Assembly (NCBI GenBank): GCA_038030265.1
Contig: CM075937.1
Coordinates: 26,702,198-26,766,197 of the forward strand
Direction of reading: 5' to 3'
DNA from: Corythucha ciliata
Lineage: Eukaryota; Arthropoda; Insecta; Hemiptera; Tingidae
DNA length: 64,000 bases
Positions within the stretch are counted from its first letter, which is position 1; each line of letters begins with the position of its first letter. A model generated the notes under the pieces. The model was not told the DNA's origin and searched no databases. It worked only from the letters and a program-made list of their open reading frames with translations. A program made the translations under genes and the position numbers. Of the stretch, positions 34,561 to 46,136 are shown one piece after another.

Positions 34561-34868
34561 GTGTAAAAATAGCGTTGAACTTCACTAGTTCATCTTAGCG
34601 GACTCGTAATGATTTTTTACCTCCGGCGAGCTCCGGTTCATCACTAATTGAAAGGTTTCGACAAAATTACCTCTATTCAAGGATGAGGCTCTTTCGTCTT
34701 GACCTCTGAAAGGAAGCTCTTGTTTCCCGAGCAGAACAGTAACATCAATCAAATGCTCCAATATTAATCTGTTCAAACGGACCTTTTCATTATAAATCGC
34801 CTTCGTGTGCAAGCTATGCTCCGTCAATAGCTCGACGACAGTTGAACCACGTGACTCTAGCCGTTTAA

Positions 34869-35803
34869 CACTCGGTTAGGCGCACCCCAAAAGTCACACA
34901 AATAGTCGCTAGGGATCTCAGAGATCCACTTGTTGAAAAATGAGGAATTTTGCTAAATAGCTGTTGAATTATCATTCAAAGGGCGCAACAACATGTGAAA
35001 ATCTTTCACGCATTTATTGAGTAAAGAAAATATGAATTTCCTCACATATGTACGTAGGTAAACATGTTTATGAAAAAATCGCAAAAAGCAACTAGGAATA
35101 TTGGATTCACCTTTAGATTAACGACTAAAAATGACTATTCTTTAAAGTTTTGAATGTGTACTTTCTTCAGGTAAAAGTTCACAAAAAACGTAAATGTCAC
35201 AATATAATTCACAGTAAGTTTCAAAATCACAAATAAAAAAACATTCAGGTACTAAAATGTTAGGAATAAATCAGTCATCATTCTCATCACAGTTATTTAA
35301 ATTTGTTTCTTCTTGACAGCCATTATTACATACGAAATCACAGTGCTGAAGGCACAAGTATAAACCACACTTTTTGCACGAGTACTTAGTCAAACGTCTT
35401 TTCTTCGTTTTGAGGCATGGGCGGCAACGGTTACGAGCGCTCGTCTGAATGATGTCGCTGTCTCCAGAATTGTTGGTCAAAGCAGGTGTGCCTATAATTT
35501 CGGAAATTCTAAGGCTTATGGTTATATGGTTTATCACTGATAAAAATAGTATTTTTGTCCAAGAGAAATTTGAATCAAACAAATTATGAGTACTTACAAA
35601 TTTAGTCGCTATGGATCTCACAGATCCAACTGGCACCAGCGGTGCAATGACACTAGCTCGGAAAGCCAAAACAACACTAAAAGGTGGCGCTCGTATAGCT
35701 AGGAGAATACGTGGAAGGGGTAAAGCCCGCTTCAAAACACTAGCGCTGCACGTCCAAAAAAGTTGAACGTGGATCTCACAGATCCAGCGCGACTAACCGA
35801 GTG
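34869..35803. mobile_element. piggyBac derivative, TSD TTAA
   Basis: TTAA at 34865-34868 and 35804-35807 flanks termini CACTCGGTTAG and CTAACCGAGTG. A palindromic subterminal motif, ggatctcagagatcc or ggatctcacagatcc, occurs near 34915, 35613 and 35770. It keeps only the transposase C-terminal zinc domain, so it is an internally deleted, non-autonomous copy. Confidence 0.93.
35271..35540 (-). pseudogene. piggyBac transposase C-terminal cysteine-rich domain
   Basis: The minus strand reads RNRCRPCLKTKKRRLTKYSC, then KKCGLYLCLQHCDFVC. The C-x2-C, C-x2-C, C-x2-HC pattern is that of the C-terminal zinc-binding domain used by piggyBac transposases to bind the element ends. The ORF continues upstream to 35735, but that part reads through non-coding subterminal sequence. 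The DDD catalytic core is missing. Confidence 0.88.
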
Positions 35804-36183
35804 TTAAGACCAACTGCTGAGTTAATGTGGTCTTTGGACCCTTCATGTTTCTTGGCACTCCTGGACATATTTTTAAAATCGGCATAGCCCTGGGCATTCC
35901 ACACACCATTACCACGGGATAAAATAAGGCACGGCCAACAAAACAAAGAATTCTTGTACTCGCTCCCAAAAAGCCATTTGTGATGATCGTACCAAGACTT
36001 GTTGAAAGACCCCATGAAAACTTTTCCATCCTTTTTATCTCGGGATAATCCGGCAATTATTGGGGTCGGTTTACCCAAATGAAGAAGGTCCCTCTTGTCC
36101 TCTTCTCCCCAACGGTTAAATGGAGTTGCGAGTAAAATGCACACCGCGTCTCTCGACGGGAGCATTTTGAACAAGCAAAACAA

Positions 36184-37019
36184 ACGAGTAAATTACTCAC
36201 CTGAAGTCCATAAACGCCAATAAAATAAAATTGAATAATTCCGTTAACTGAACGCAAAAATTAACAAAGACAAAGACAGAATTGAATTGAAAATACTAAT
36301 ACTCCGACACCAATCAAGGAAAAACCTCCTCTTGTTTACGGGAATAAAAAGTTCTCATGCCGCGTGGGGGTGATGCGAGCAGTTTTTTTTTTCTTTTTTT
36401 TTTTTTTTTTTTTTTTTTTTCGGAACGAAAGGGAATGAGAAGAGAGAGAATGATTCAGAATCGCCTCACTTAGGTGGGGGATAAATTTCTGATCACCCCA
36501 GTGTGTAATTGTGTATTGGGGGCTACCCCTCTTAATCGCCAGCGGTGGTATGACGAAGGGGTGAAAAGGAATAGAGAGCGAGAGGGGGACTCAAGGTCAA
36601 GAGAGACGGTTCTTCAGATCGCCTCCTCACGTCATCCTCACATCGAATAATCTCCTCACCGGCTCGCACTACCAAGCGCAAGCGCCATTCACAACCTTTA
36701 GAAGAGGGTGGCCACGAGAGATGAGAGAAAAGGTGGAAGGGAAAGGGAGTCTTCTCCCTCCAATCAACAGAACAGAGCCCTTTTTAGTTATTGAGAGTTA
36801 AGAGTTGTAGTGAAAACAACGTTTTTTCCTAAACAAGATGTCTAGTGAAGAATAGAGGCGCGTCAAAAGTTTAAACCCCTTTTTTATTCTCAAATAGAAT
36901 GCACGAATGATGAAAATAAATCATTTTGAAATTTTAAAAAATGGTTTATTTTTTCTGGAATTTTCTGGTGAGGCGGTGCCTCACTTGCCTCACCTTAAAA
37001 GCCGCCCCTGATGTTCTCA
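36184..37019. other. Unassigned DNA with poly(T) tract
   Basis: A T-rich tract at 36382-36420 contains runs up to 27 Ts. The flanks are purine-rich (gagagag). No gene is recognised. Confidence 0.45.
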
Positions 37020-37050
37020 GTATTCAATATTTCATTTAGTTACAAATAAG

Positions 37051-37536
37051 GTGAACCTCATTTTCGGTTTTCTGTATATTAGCCTAGCAATAGATATTGA
37101 TTCTACTCTTCTGAATATTGGGGATCAATTGAATTGCGCTCTTTCCGAATATATCAATGCTCAAGTTAGTTTGTGTGGAGATTTCAACGGAAGAATTGGC
37201 GGAGAAAATAATTATTACGAACCAATGGTTTTTCAGGATTCTCTTTTGTCTCACAAGAGAATATCTTTGGATAATTTGGTGAATAAAAGAGGAAGGAGGA
37301 TTTTGAATTTTGTTGACGATTTTGGTCTTTGTATTTTGAACGGACGTTCTCATAGTGATAATATAGGTAATTTTACTTTTGTTAGTCCGGTCGGATGCTC
37401 CACTATTGACTTAGCGTGTGTGAGTGTAACAGGCTTTAGTCATGTATTAGACTTTGTAGTAGAGGAAATTGGATCCGCATCGGATCATCTGCCGATAATT
37501 TTAACGTTAAACGACGGGGATTGTAGTTACTTATGA
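37051..37536 (+). pseudogene. LINE AP-endonuclease domain, C-terminal half
   Basis: It reads SLCGDFNGRIGG (catalytic D-x-N), then TFVSPVGCSTIDLACVS and SASDHLPIILTL (catalytic SDH), the second half of the apurinic-type endonuclease that nicks the target. The first half, with the catalytic glutamate, is absent. A cluster of stops follows at about 37533. Confidence 0.9.
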
Positions 37537-37554
37537 TAATAATGATTTAGGAGT

Positions 37555-39520
37555 ATCTTTAAGGCAAAAAAAGATTACAGAAAGGTTTTGAAACAAAGTA
37601 TAAAGAGCCATAGAGAAAGTTTCCTGAGTACGATTGTTAGAGCCAAGGATTCCAAGGAATTTTGGGACGCTGTGAACCCCTTTAGGCACAGGAGAATTCA
37701 TTGTGGTGAACTTATAAAGGTAGAAGAGTGGTATTCGTTTTTTTGTGAGGACTTTGGAAAGGTGCAAAAAGGGAATTCAGTGGAGCTAAAGGAATTCATT
37801 GACTCGAAATTAAACTCGCCAATTTTAATTGATGACATTTGTATTACTCTCAGGAATTGTAAAAATAATAAGTCGCCCGGGGAAAATGGTATACCATATG
37901 AATTTTATAAAAATCTGCCGAATAACTGGCTTTTGTTCATGAATGTTTTATTTAATAAGATACTCGAAATTGAAAAAATACCGGAATCCTGGTCTACAAT
38001 ATTAGTTTCAATGTTGTACAAAAATAAAGGAGAAAAAACAAACCCCAATAACTATAGGCCTATTGCTTTGGCAAATTGCATTTTGAAAATATTTTCCCAA
38101 ATATTTTGTAGAAGACTCACGGATTGGTGCGAATCAAAAAAAATTTTACCGGAATGGCAGAACGGCTTTAGAGCGAAGCGATCTTGTATGGATAATATCT
38201 TTACTTTGAATTCACTGATTCAGTTACACACTCGTAAAGAGAAAGGTAAATTATATGCGGGATTTGTAAACTTCAAAAGTGCTTTTCCATCTATTGGGCA
38301 CGATATATTATAGTCTAAAATGGTGAAAATTGGCATAAGTTCGAAAATAATTAATATATTAATGGGTTTGTACAGTCGGGCAACAGTCAAAGTCAAAGGT
38401 AGTTCGGGTCTGTCACAGGCAATTAAAGTGACGCGAGGATTGCTGCAAGGGGACCCTCTTTCCCCTATCCTTTTTGGAATTTTTTTGATGGATTTGGAGG
38501 AATATTTAGTAGGGAAGGGAGTAAGAGGTGTGTCTATTAATTCTAGGACTGAAGTGATACTTCTCGCATATGCTAATGACATTGTTCTGCTATCCGTCAC
38601 TTATGTTAATATGATGAAAATTTTCCGACATTTGTATAATTATTGTGGGGAAAACAAATTACAAGTTAATATTCAAAAGACTAATATCATTTTATTTCGT
38701 AAAGGGGGTATGGGCATAAAAAAAGACACACGTAGTTACCATATGGGGAGTAGACTATTCCATTTTGTAAAAGTTATTTGTACCTGGGTGTTTGGTTTTC
38801 CCAATCCGCTAGTTTTAAAAAGGCTAACATTCAATGTGCGTAGACATATCAATAGGCGAAGACAGCAGGAGCGGCTACCCTATCGCTTATTAGACGCGTG
38901 AAAATCAATTCGTTAAACGTGTATAAGAAACTGATTGATGCTTTGGTAAATTCAATTATGATTTATGCCGCTCCAGTGTGTACTATTGAAAATTTTGAGG
39001 TGATAGAAAGGGTTCAGTTACAAATTTATAAGAGTCTATTTAATTTACCCCAGTGTACGCCTGACTACAGTGTAAGGTTGGAATTTGGTTTAGAGCACAT
39101 TTATGTCGTATTTTTGGGTTGGTCCTCACGTGGATATGTAAATTGCTTAGTATGGAGAATGATAGATACCCTAAAGTGAGTTTTTTGAGGCAATATGAGC
39201 TACTTAGGTATGGGGGACAAAAAATTAAGAACAACTGGGTTAAGCAGGTACAGGAAATATTTTTCGACCCAATTGGGGAATTGGGCCCATGGGACACACT
39301 TAGTCACGATACTTGGATTGCTAGGAAAACAAGTTTGGTAAGTAAGTACTCTGATTATCGTTTTAACCAAGATAGGGTCAGATGTGCGCAATCCAGTACA
39401 TGGCTTTTGTATCCAGACTTCAGGTCAGTCCAGGGTCTTAAAAACTACTTGGAATTAAATCTCCCACTTGAGCTGTGCCAAATTATCGCCCAGCTAAGAC
39501 TGTGTGACCACTGTAAATAG
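37555..39520 (+). pseudogene. LINE reverse transcriptase and C-terminal region
   Basis: RT motifs in order: NNKSPGENGIPYEFYKNL, NNYRPIALANCILKIF, WQNGFRAKRSCMDNIF, YAGFVNFKSAFPS (usual D-x-x-KAF changed to NFKSAF), then after a stop at 38311-38313 RGLLQGDPLSPILFGIF and LLAYANDIVLLS. The catalytic box is YAND where an active RT has YADD or FADD, so two catalytic aspartates are substituted. Further frames reach RLCDHC at 39505, then (after a stop) FCDNCTKYNSLRHMIDMC at 39550-39605, the C-terminal CCHC-like motif. Inactive. Confidence 0.92.
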
Positions 39521-40154
39521 TGGTAAGATATTTAAATTTGGAAAAGACGAATTTTGTGATAATTGTACTAAATATAATAGTTTAAGACATATGATTGATA
39601 TGTGCACTTTTCGAGGCAGAAAGATCAAAATTTAATCTTCCCTGTAAGGCTGGAACGACTAATATAGATTTGTACTTAGTTTTAGAAAGTTCAAAAGCCT
39701 CAATTTTAAAAGAATTCGTTAAATTTGTATGTTGTATTCTGGAGCTTACTGTAAAATAGATTAATGTCATGTATATCTGTAACAATGTACATCTGTAACA
39801 AGTATTTTTCTGTAAGTCTGTCAAAGTTTTTTTTTGTTTTTTGTTTTAAATACATAGTTTTTCTTTTGCTCGGTTGGAGTTTATATTGTGTGTTGCATTG
39901 ACGGTTATGTATATAATTTATTGTACTGTTATTTTATTGTATAATATTGTGAAATAATTCTATTGTATTGTATAATGCCATACTGAACTCTGTTGTAACA
40001 TTCGTTTAATGAATGAAACAATAAACGATACATATCTATCTATCTATCTATGAAGTTAGAAAATTAGTAGAGAGAGCAAAAAGCTTGACCCATACATATG
40101 ATACAAATAATAGAAAATACATGTTCAGTGAAGTTCCGGTGGTTAAAATCGTTG

Positions 40155-40265
40155 CATTAAGGGTCGACGCCCGCGATTAGAAATCGGCCGATCTATGTCT
40201 GCCAGACATCTCTCATTATAAATCGGTTGGTTAGTGGGGTACCACAGACCACATCTGTCGGATGT
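40155..40265 (+). repeat. Repeat R4, copy 1 (Harbinger-type end)
   Basis: It starts ttaagggtcgacgcccgcga and matches 44646-44757 in the same orientation (aatcggttggttagtgggg; accacagaccacatctgtcg). It sits just before a HARBI1-like exon and is probably the element's left end. Confidence 0.7.
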
Positions 40266-40283
40266 TCGAGGGGTTTGTGTATC

Positions 40284-40509
40284 ATGATTGAAAAACGCAA
40301 ATTAGCCGCTTTTGCGGGAGGAGTGCTTATGCTTAACCATCAATTTTCAAAACGAAAAAAACGAAGAATTTGGGTGAAGTCGAGGGTTGCGCAGAGGAAC
40401 AATTTAGGACACATGAACTTAGTGCACCTTCTGAGAGAGAACCATCCTGAGGATTTCAAGAACTACCTTCGCATGAGTGAAGATGACTTCGTCGTACTTC
40501 TACCCAAGT
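40284..40509 (+). pseudogene. HARBI1-like transposase exon 1
   Basis: It reads KRKKRRIWVKSRVAQRNNLG, then LRENHPEDFKNYLRMSEDDF, the N-terminal domain of HARBI1-type transposases. The likely start is the ATG at 40284; the in-frame ATG at 40227 falls in the terminal repeat. A GTAGGT donor at about 40510 and a TAG acceptor near 40715 give an intron of about 205 bases leading to exon 2. Confidence 0.8.
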
Positions 40510-40715
40510 AGGTACCTCCAATTCCCATACATTTCTACCGATTTAGTACTTGTTAACATGAACTATGGCTACAGATATGTTGGTTGCTTCTAACTAGGCA
40601 TCTAACTGCCATCACTAACATATACACCCCTTGAAATAGGTTCTGTTGGGAAATTATAAGATTTTATTAATACTACGAAATTTAGTTTTGTTGTCACTAC
40701 AACTCTCATTCCTGT

Positions 40716-40930
40716 GTAGAGAGAATTGGTGATTGATGATGCGAAAGAGTATTCCTGCAGATGAACGATTAATTGCAACTCTACGCTTTTTGGCCACGGG
40801 AAACTCATTTGAAGATTTGAAGTTCACCACTGGGATTGCAGCTCAGACCTGGGATTGTCCTAGCGGTGTGCGTTCTTCTCAACTTTTTAATGCGACGAAG
40901 TTCAACATACTTCAAACCTTCAGTTGTTGA
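40716..40930 (+). pseudogene. HARBI1-like transposase exon 2, truncated
   Basis: It reads RKSIPADERLIATLRFLATG, then FEDLKFTTGIAAQT, the helix-turn-helix that follows exon 1 in HARBI1 proteins. After about 45 codons the similarity ends and a stop follows at 40928-40930. No DDE catalytic domain is found downstream. Confidence 0.8.
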
Positions 40931-41817
40931 CCGACCAAATGTTGGAACTGGTGAAATAACCCCTGGATCCTAGAGGCAAGAATGTGAAAATATCGTTCAT
41001 CCTGATGGGTTGCAGCGAGTTGCGCGCAATTCTTCGTTGGCAGCGAAAGAAAACAGGGACAGTTATGTTTCTTTTTTTAATAGTAAAGGGGCCTTATCAT
41101 GGCAAAATGATATGTTGAATAAAGGAAAGGCGTAAATAATTACTGAATTACCTGGTAAATCATTTAAACATTTTTACATAGGTTCAATTTTCAGTACCTA
41201 AGAACCGAAAAACTCAAAGTATCGGCAAAGTACCTAGGAACTGAAAATGTATACCTTTGGGCTAGTTCTGTGATTCATTGAAAGGTGCTTGTGAAAGCCA
41301 GAAATAAAAAAATTAAAAAGCATGACATGACCCACCCACCATCACGACGAGAACAATACTGCATTTTCAAAATGAAATGCACTAAACAAATAAATAGATT
41401 ACAGTGTTAAGGGCGTGTGGGTGTTCTACCGAACGACTTTTCCAGCCATGCCGATCTATCTTGTCGTGACCAAAAAAAGACTTGTCTTCTTGATGACAGC
41501 TATACGAGAATTTAGTTTTGTTGAATACAAACAAAGTTTTGATCATATACTATAATACATTATTGGGGTTTGCTTTATTAATTGTCATTTCTACCTAGGT
41601 ATTTTTTAAAAAATCGTACAGGTAAGTAGTACCTAGATACTTTTTAATCATCAGTACCTTTAACGGTGCCTACGTACTTGTAACTGGAAGTACCAGTAAC
41701 GTATCTAGGTACACAAATTTAAAAGTACCAGTCCCATCACTGCCTTCTACCGTCTACCATGTTACGTTCATAAAAGCATGGACTTTGCTCCAGAACGGTA
41801 TGATTTACGGCGTTTAT
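40931..41817. other. Decayed interior of Harbinger region, with repeat R2 copy 2
   Basis: No DDE domain is found. 41318-41390 is the second copy of repeat R2 (inverted match of 33791-33863). The stretch 41580-41740 holds many gtacct/aggtac motifs. Confidence 0.5.
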
Positions 41818-42395
41818 TTAATTAAAAAACGTGTCACCAATTACCGATTCATTTTCTTTATCATCGTTATTTCCATTTTCCGTGTCATTTTCCTGGTCCG
41901 TATGTACTTGATCGTCATCAGCAACACTCTGCTGGCTTAGTTGGCTGCTTGAAAATGAATGTTCCAGGTTGGTCACACTCGGCTTTGGTCTATCTTGGTC
42001 TTTCACGAACGACAAACTCTCGTAGTACCTAGGTCGCAAATAATGCGGTTAGAAAACGTGTACCAAATGAAAAATGTGATTGTTTACCATAAAGCTGGTT
42101 CATGCACATCTTCGGACCCTGCTCCGCTTCTCTCCGAAGCTTCGACCTTTTTCGACTCTTTCCTAAAACAAGTCCTGAGATTCTGCAACGTGGCTTTTAT
42201 CACAGTGCTATTTGCTTCGGGGATAGTCTTCTGAACTTCCTTTGCTATTTCGTCGTACGCAATTCTTTTGAGGACTTTATTCATGTAGTCTGAATGGTTG
42301 AGCTGCCAAAGACAAGTTCTCTCCCTGTACATGGCAAACATTGTTTCGATCACCTCGTTTGGCCATTCCTTCAGTGGCGAGGCGTCCGGTCATCG
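41818..42395 (-). CDS. MADF-domain protein of a Harbinger element
   Basis: Minus strand, two exons. Exon 1 (about 42395 to 42084) reads EWPNEVIETMFAMYRERTCL, then YMNKVLKRIAYDEIAKEVQK and TLQNLRTCFRKESKKVEAS, a full MADF domain. An intron of about 65 bases (donor GTAAAC near 42083, acceptor CCTAG near 42019) joins it to exon 2 (to 41818), which supplies WYYESLSFVKDQD, the usual end of the domain, and an acidic Q/D/N-rich tail. The exact start is uncertain; the first ATG in the frame is at 42353. It lies in opposite orientation to the transposase exons, as in other Harbinger elements. It is open as read. Confidence 0.7.
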
Positions 42396-42597
42396 ATAGA
42401 TTCGCCCATGACTAGATTTTTTCGGAAATGAAGGAATATTTGTTGGAAATATGTTTCTTAGAAAAGCCCCTTCTTGGAGAAAAAAAATGATTTAAACAAC
42501 TATTATTTCACTCAACTGAGTTCATAGGAGAGTTAGGAGGTCTGTTTTCATCAAATGGGAGAATACTAGAGCGATCTATTGGGTCTTAATAGCGTAA

Positions 42598-43751
42598 GGC
42601 CTATGACATACTGGGCGGTCTGCCGCGAGCGGGAAACCGCGCGCGGTTTTTTCCCGCGCCGCTCAGTATGTCATCTATATAGTTGCGGTTCCCGCGAAGT
42701 GGTAAGGAGAGAGAGGAATGACCAAAGGGAGAAAATTTTCTTCTCCACGAGTCCTCGTAACAATAATCACGAAAAAAATAAAAATGAAGTGTTTCTCATT
42801 TCACGCGTACGACGAATAATGTGGAAAACATAGGGTAGGTATTCTTATCTGTTTACACCTCTTACTTTCGAAATTCGCCAATCAAACCTTAGTATGTTTT
42901 CATTAATAATTAAAGCAAAAATAAATAAATAAGTAAGTAACTAAATAAATATTTAATTAAAATCACAACTTTTCCTCGAACAATTAACAGAAAAAAGAAC
43001 CCAGACACTAAAACCGCGTGCGGGAAACCGCCCCAGTATGTCATTGCTCATAGACGGGCCCTTGCTCTCCTCTAAGTGTAGTGACATCTGGTGCGGTTTC
43101 CCGCATGCGGAACCGCATTTTTCTCATCCTGGCATACTGATGCGGGAACCCGTATTGAAATGCGGTTTGCGGGAGAAGAAGTTCAGTCCTCGTTCTTTTG
43201 CAATCGTAACCCACGCCTTGTCTTTCTCCCCCCTATCTTTATAAACTTCATTCCCTTTATCCCATATGGCTGGATGAACCTCAACAAGGCCGATTAATTT
43301 GATAACGTCCATTGCATGTACGACGAAGACGAACTAGGAAGGAGTGAAGGGCGAAAAACCGCAAACCGCACGAGCAGTATGCCCGGTCCCACTCCTTTCT
43401 ATGTGTTCCCTCCCTAAAAAACCGCTTTCCGGAATCCGCAACCCGTCAACAAGATGCGGCAATTTTTTAGACGCAATCCGAAAAAAAAACCGCATCTCCA
43501 GTATGTCAGGTCAATACAAACTGTGTTGTCTGCGGATTTTTTTTCCCGCATGCGGGAAACCGCACCAGTATGTCACTACACTAAAAAAGGCACCGCTCGA
43601 CCGCCGCGGGAAGCAAAAACCCGCTGGCATGTCGCGGGAGAAAAAATACCGCGGCGCGGCAAAAAACCGCAGCTAGGCGCGGTTTCTTCAGTATGTCATC
43701 TCTCATCGAAACTCCATTGTTTGCGGGAAACCGCCCAGTATGTCATAGGCC
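42598..43751. mobile_element. Compound PIF/Harbinger MITE with iterated ends, TSD TAA
   Basis: Termini ggcctatgacatactgggcg and the reverse complement are flanked by TAA at 42595-42597 and 43752-43754. Inside, pieces of the terminus (cagtatgtca beside gcgggaaaccgc) recur near 42664, 43031, 43124, 43370, 43495, 43565 and 43687 in both orientations. No transposase is present. ORFs across it come from the repeats. Confidence 0.9.
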
Positions 43752-44645
43752 TAACAGATGCGCTAACTTTGGAGAATCCAATCTCCCTCCCACCCTTTCA
43801 CGTCCACTCATTAATGTCTTCGTCAAGCTCAGTTTCCTTCTCTTTCTCGCACGTTAGAAAAGCAGCTCTACTCATCGCTTCTTCGGTCGAATCCGGTTCC
43901 TCTCGGCTCATTGTGCGAACGGTCGTAGTCGGCAACGGCTCCATTATCCTTTTCAAATATTTTCCTGGCGTTTATTTCATTTTTCATCTCTTTTCAGCGT
44001 TTGAATTTTGTTTCTCTTGAATTTGGTGCAGGTTCTCCAGTTTTTAAAATGGCATTTTACGAAAGATCGTTATTCGTTTCGTTTGTAGAGACGAAGCTCC
44101 GTATTTGTAAAAGGATCTCTTGTGTGCTGATAAAAATGTGAATAATTCCAACGCATTTCAGGAAAAGTGAATTTCTTTTAGAGACAATTAACTGAAACCC
44201 CTTAGTAATAATTCGATTGAACAAATCAAATTGTATAATTCGAACAACAATGAATGACAACAATGGATGAAAATTGTGCCATAAATAGAAATGTATCATA
44301 TAATATAACAAATCGAGCAGGCCAGAATGCTTGTTAGAGGTTTTGGATCGTGAAAAATATGCATTATGAGCAAGGACATATTTATTTTATGAATCATATT
44401 TGCCCTCATAACAGAAAAGGGTTTGAGAAGGGGGGGGGGGGTACACACGTGGAGATGACCGACCAAAAAGTCCACGCGCCGCCACTGCATTCCTTCTTCC
44501 CCATTACGCATGAAATGATAGATTGATATAATTCAGTCAGATCGAAAGACTTGGGTAAAAACGAAATGTAATAAAAGCAGTATGGTCTTGCTTTAATCAT
44601 ACATATGTTATTAAACACTATAGAAGGGCCAGATCAGATCGTTAC
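43752..44645. other. Unassigned DNA
   Basis: No gene recognised. A ten-base G run lies near 44432. Confidence 0.4.
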
Positions 44646-44757
44646 GTTAAGGGGTGACGCCCGATTCAAAATCGGCAGATCTATCCCACAGATGTCTCTC
44701 ATGAGAAATCGGTAGGTTAGTGGGGGACCACAGACCACATCTGACGGATTTGAACTC
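44646..44757 (+). repeat. Repeat R4, copy 2
   Basis: Direct match of 40155-40265. It is followed to about 44880 by further cagatat/atatctg half-sites, so it may be the start of a MITE. Confidence 0.7.
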
Positions 44758-45229
44758 CCACAGATATCGTTCGGCAGATATTTGTAGATCTGTCATCGTT
44801 CATTGCCCACTAACGAGCAAATTTTCACCACCGATATCTGTCAAAAACATGAAATCTGCTCCTATATGCCCACCTATTGATCGAAGAATAGCCCAAAACA
44901 AAAAATCAAAATACACTGCATGTGATTTAAGAGTACTGGATACACTATCAATGATGACCTCGACGGTAGCGCTAGAGTGCTAGCTTTAATTGCCAATAGC
45001 CGAGTCCGGTCACTCCTCGAGGCTTGAAAAGACACTTTAGCTTGATTGAGTACATACCTACTATTTTTTATTCTACAACAAATGTAATAATCAATTGTTA
45101 GGCCTTCACAAGCTCTGGGTGTGCGTTCTGTGGATCCATACCATGATGCAACCAAACAAATGAATTCCCTTGAAAAATTGAGCATTTTAATACGTGCCGT
45201 GCAGTCATCACAGACGCATTGCAGATATT

Positions 45230-45451
45230 ATATATGTCGCATCCACTTGGCGAAATTGTTCGCTTCATGAAATGGATGTCCGTTTAACGAAGTGGCTCCA
45301 CTTTCCGTAATTTCAAAAAATTCCGTCATCTGGACAAAAAAAATGTCCAGATGTCGTAATTTTTTGAAGTTACGGCAAGTGGAGCCACTTCGTGAAATGG
45401 ACAGCCATTTCGTGAAGCGAACAATTACCCGACATGGATACGACATATATG
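45230..45451. mobile_element. Foldback hairpin element (~220 bp)
   Basis: Almost the whole element is one imperfect palindrome centred near 45340. catatatgtcgcatcca at the left pairs with tggatacgacatatatg at the right, and aagtggctccactt with aagtggagccactt inside. No ORF. Confidence 0.8.
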
Positions 45452-46136
45452 TATATGGTTTGTGATCGGGGATTTAATATTTATATTGAAAACAGGATTT
45501 GAAATTTGGAAATTCGAAAAAGTTGTTCCTTGTTTAGATAGTGTCACTGACCAGCTGATAAGGGCTCGGATTCACACGCACGAAAAAACCTCGAAATATG
45601 TTTTTGAAACATTGAAATATGACCCAAAACGGGTTGTTCTAATTTACAGAATGAACAAAAGCTTACGGAACGGGTATAATAAAAAGGTGCAGAGCGCCCA
45701 AAATGCTCATGTACAACATACTAGAAACCCTTCACAAGTAATTAGAAGACATAACCCGAATAACCGAAAAGTACTAGCACTTCTCCCCGAAGGGTACCTT
45801 ACGGAATGAACAAAAGCTTACGGAACGGGTATAATAAAAAGGTGCAGAGCGCCCGAAATGCTCATGTAAAACATACTAGAAACCCTTCACAAGTAATTAG
45901 AAGAAATAACCCGAATAACCGTAAAGTACTAGTACTTCTCCCGTAAGGGTACCTTACGGAGTGAACAAAAGCTTACGGAACGAGTATAATAAATAGCCGC
46001 AGAGCCCCACAAATGCTCGTGTACAATATGCTAGTAACCCTTCACAGGTAATTAGAAGAAATCCCGAGTAACTGAAAAGTTCTCTACATAGGTTTACCAT
46101 GATGCTCGCTAGTTAGTGTTCGCCAAAACCGAGTGC

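Larger units (their letters stand above)
34585..36183 (-). pseudogene. ZMYM1/hAT-type gene split by a piggyBac insertion
   Basis: Minus strand. The upstream part (36183 to 35804) reads TPFNRWGEEDKRDL, then YDHHKWLFGSEYKNSLFCWP and NMSRSAKKHEGSKDHINS. This is the TTF-type zinc-finger N-terminus of ZMYM1-like hAT proteins. The downstream part (34868 to 34585) reads NEKVRLNRLILEHLIDV, then ELPFRGQDERASSLNRGNF, the next conserved block of the same family. Between them lies a 935-bp element at a TTAA site. Removing the element and one TTAA leaves the frame continuous, so the gene was open when hit. It ends soon after HYESAK, next to repeat R1, and lacks the DDE and dimerisation parts. Confidence 0.85.
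37020..40055 (+). mobile_element. 5'-truncated LINE with (atct)n tail
   Basis: The order is endonuclease C-terminal half, RT, then a C-terminal cysteine-histidine motif, an AT-rich 3' UTR with aataaacg near 40020, and a (tatc)n/(atct)n tail at about 40036-40050. This is the usual LINE layout. The 5' end of the endonuclease and ORF1 are missing. Frames are broken at 37536, 38313, 38900 and 39179. The target duplication is not clear. Confidence 0.9.

Noticed and set aside
43344..44020. ORFs of 110 and 188 codons
   Set aside because: They read through the iterated GC-rich ends of the compound MITE and show no domain.
45639..46100. Regular repeats that might be a CRISPR array
   Set aside because: The ~155-bp units are contiguous, with no short-repeat/unique-spacer pattern, and the DNA is eukaryotic.
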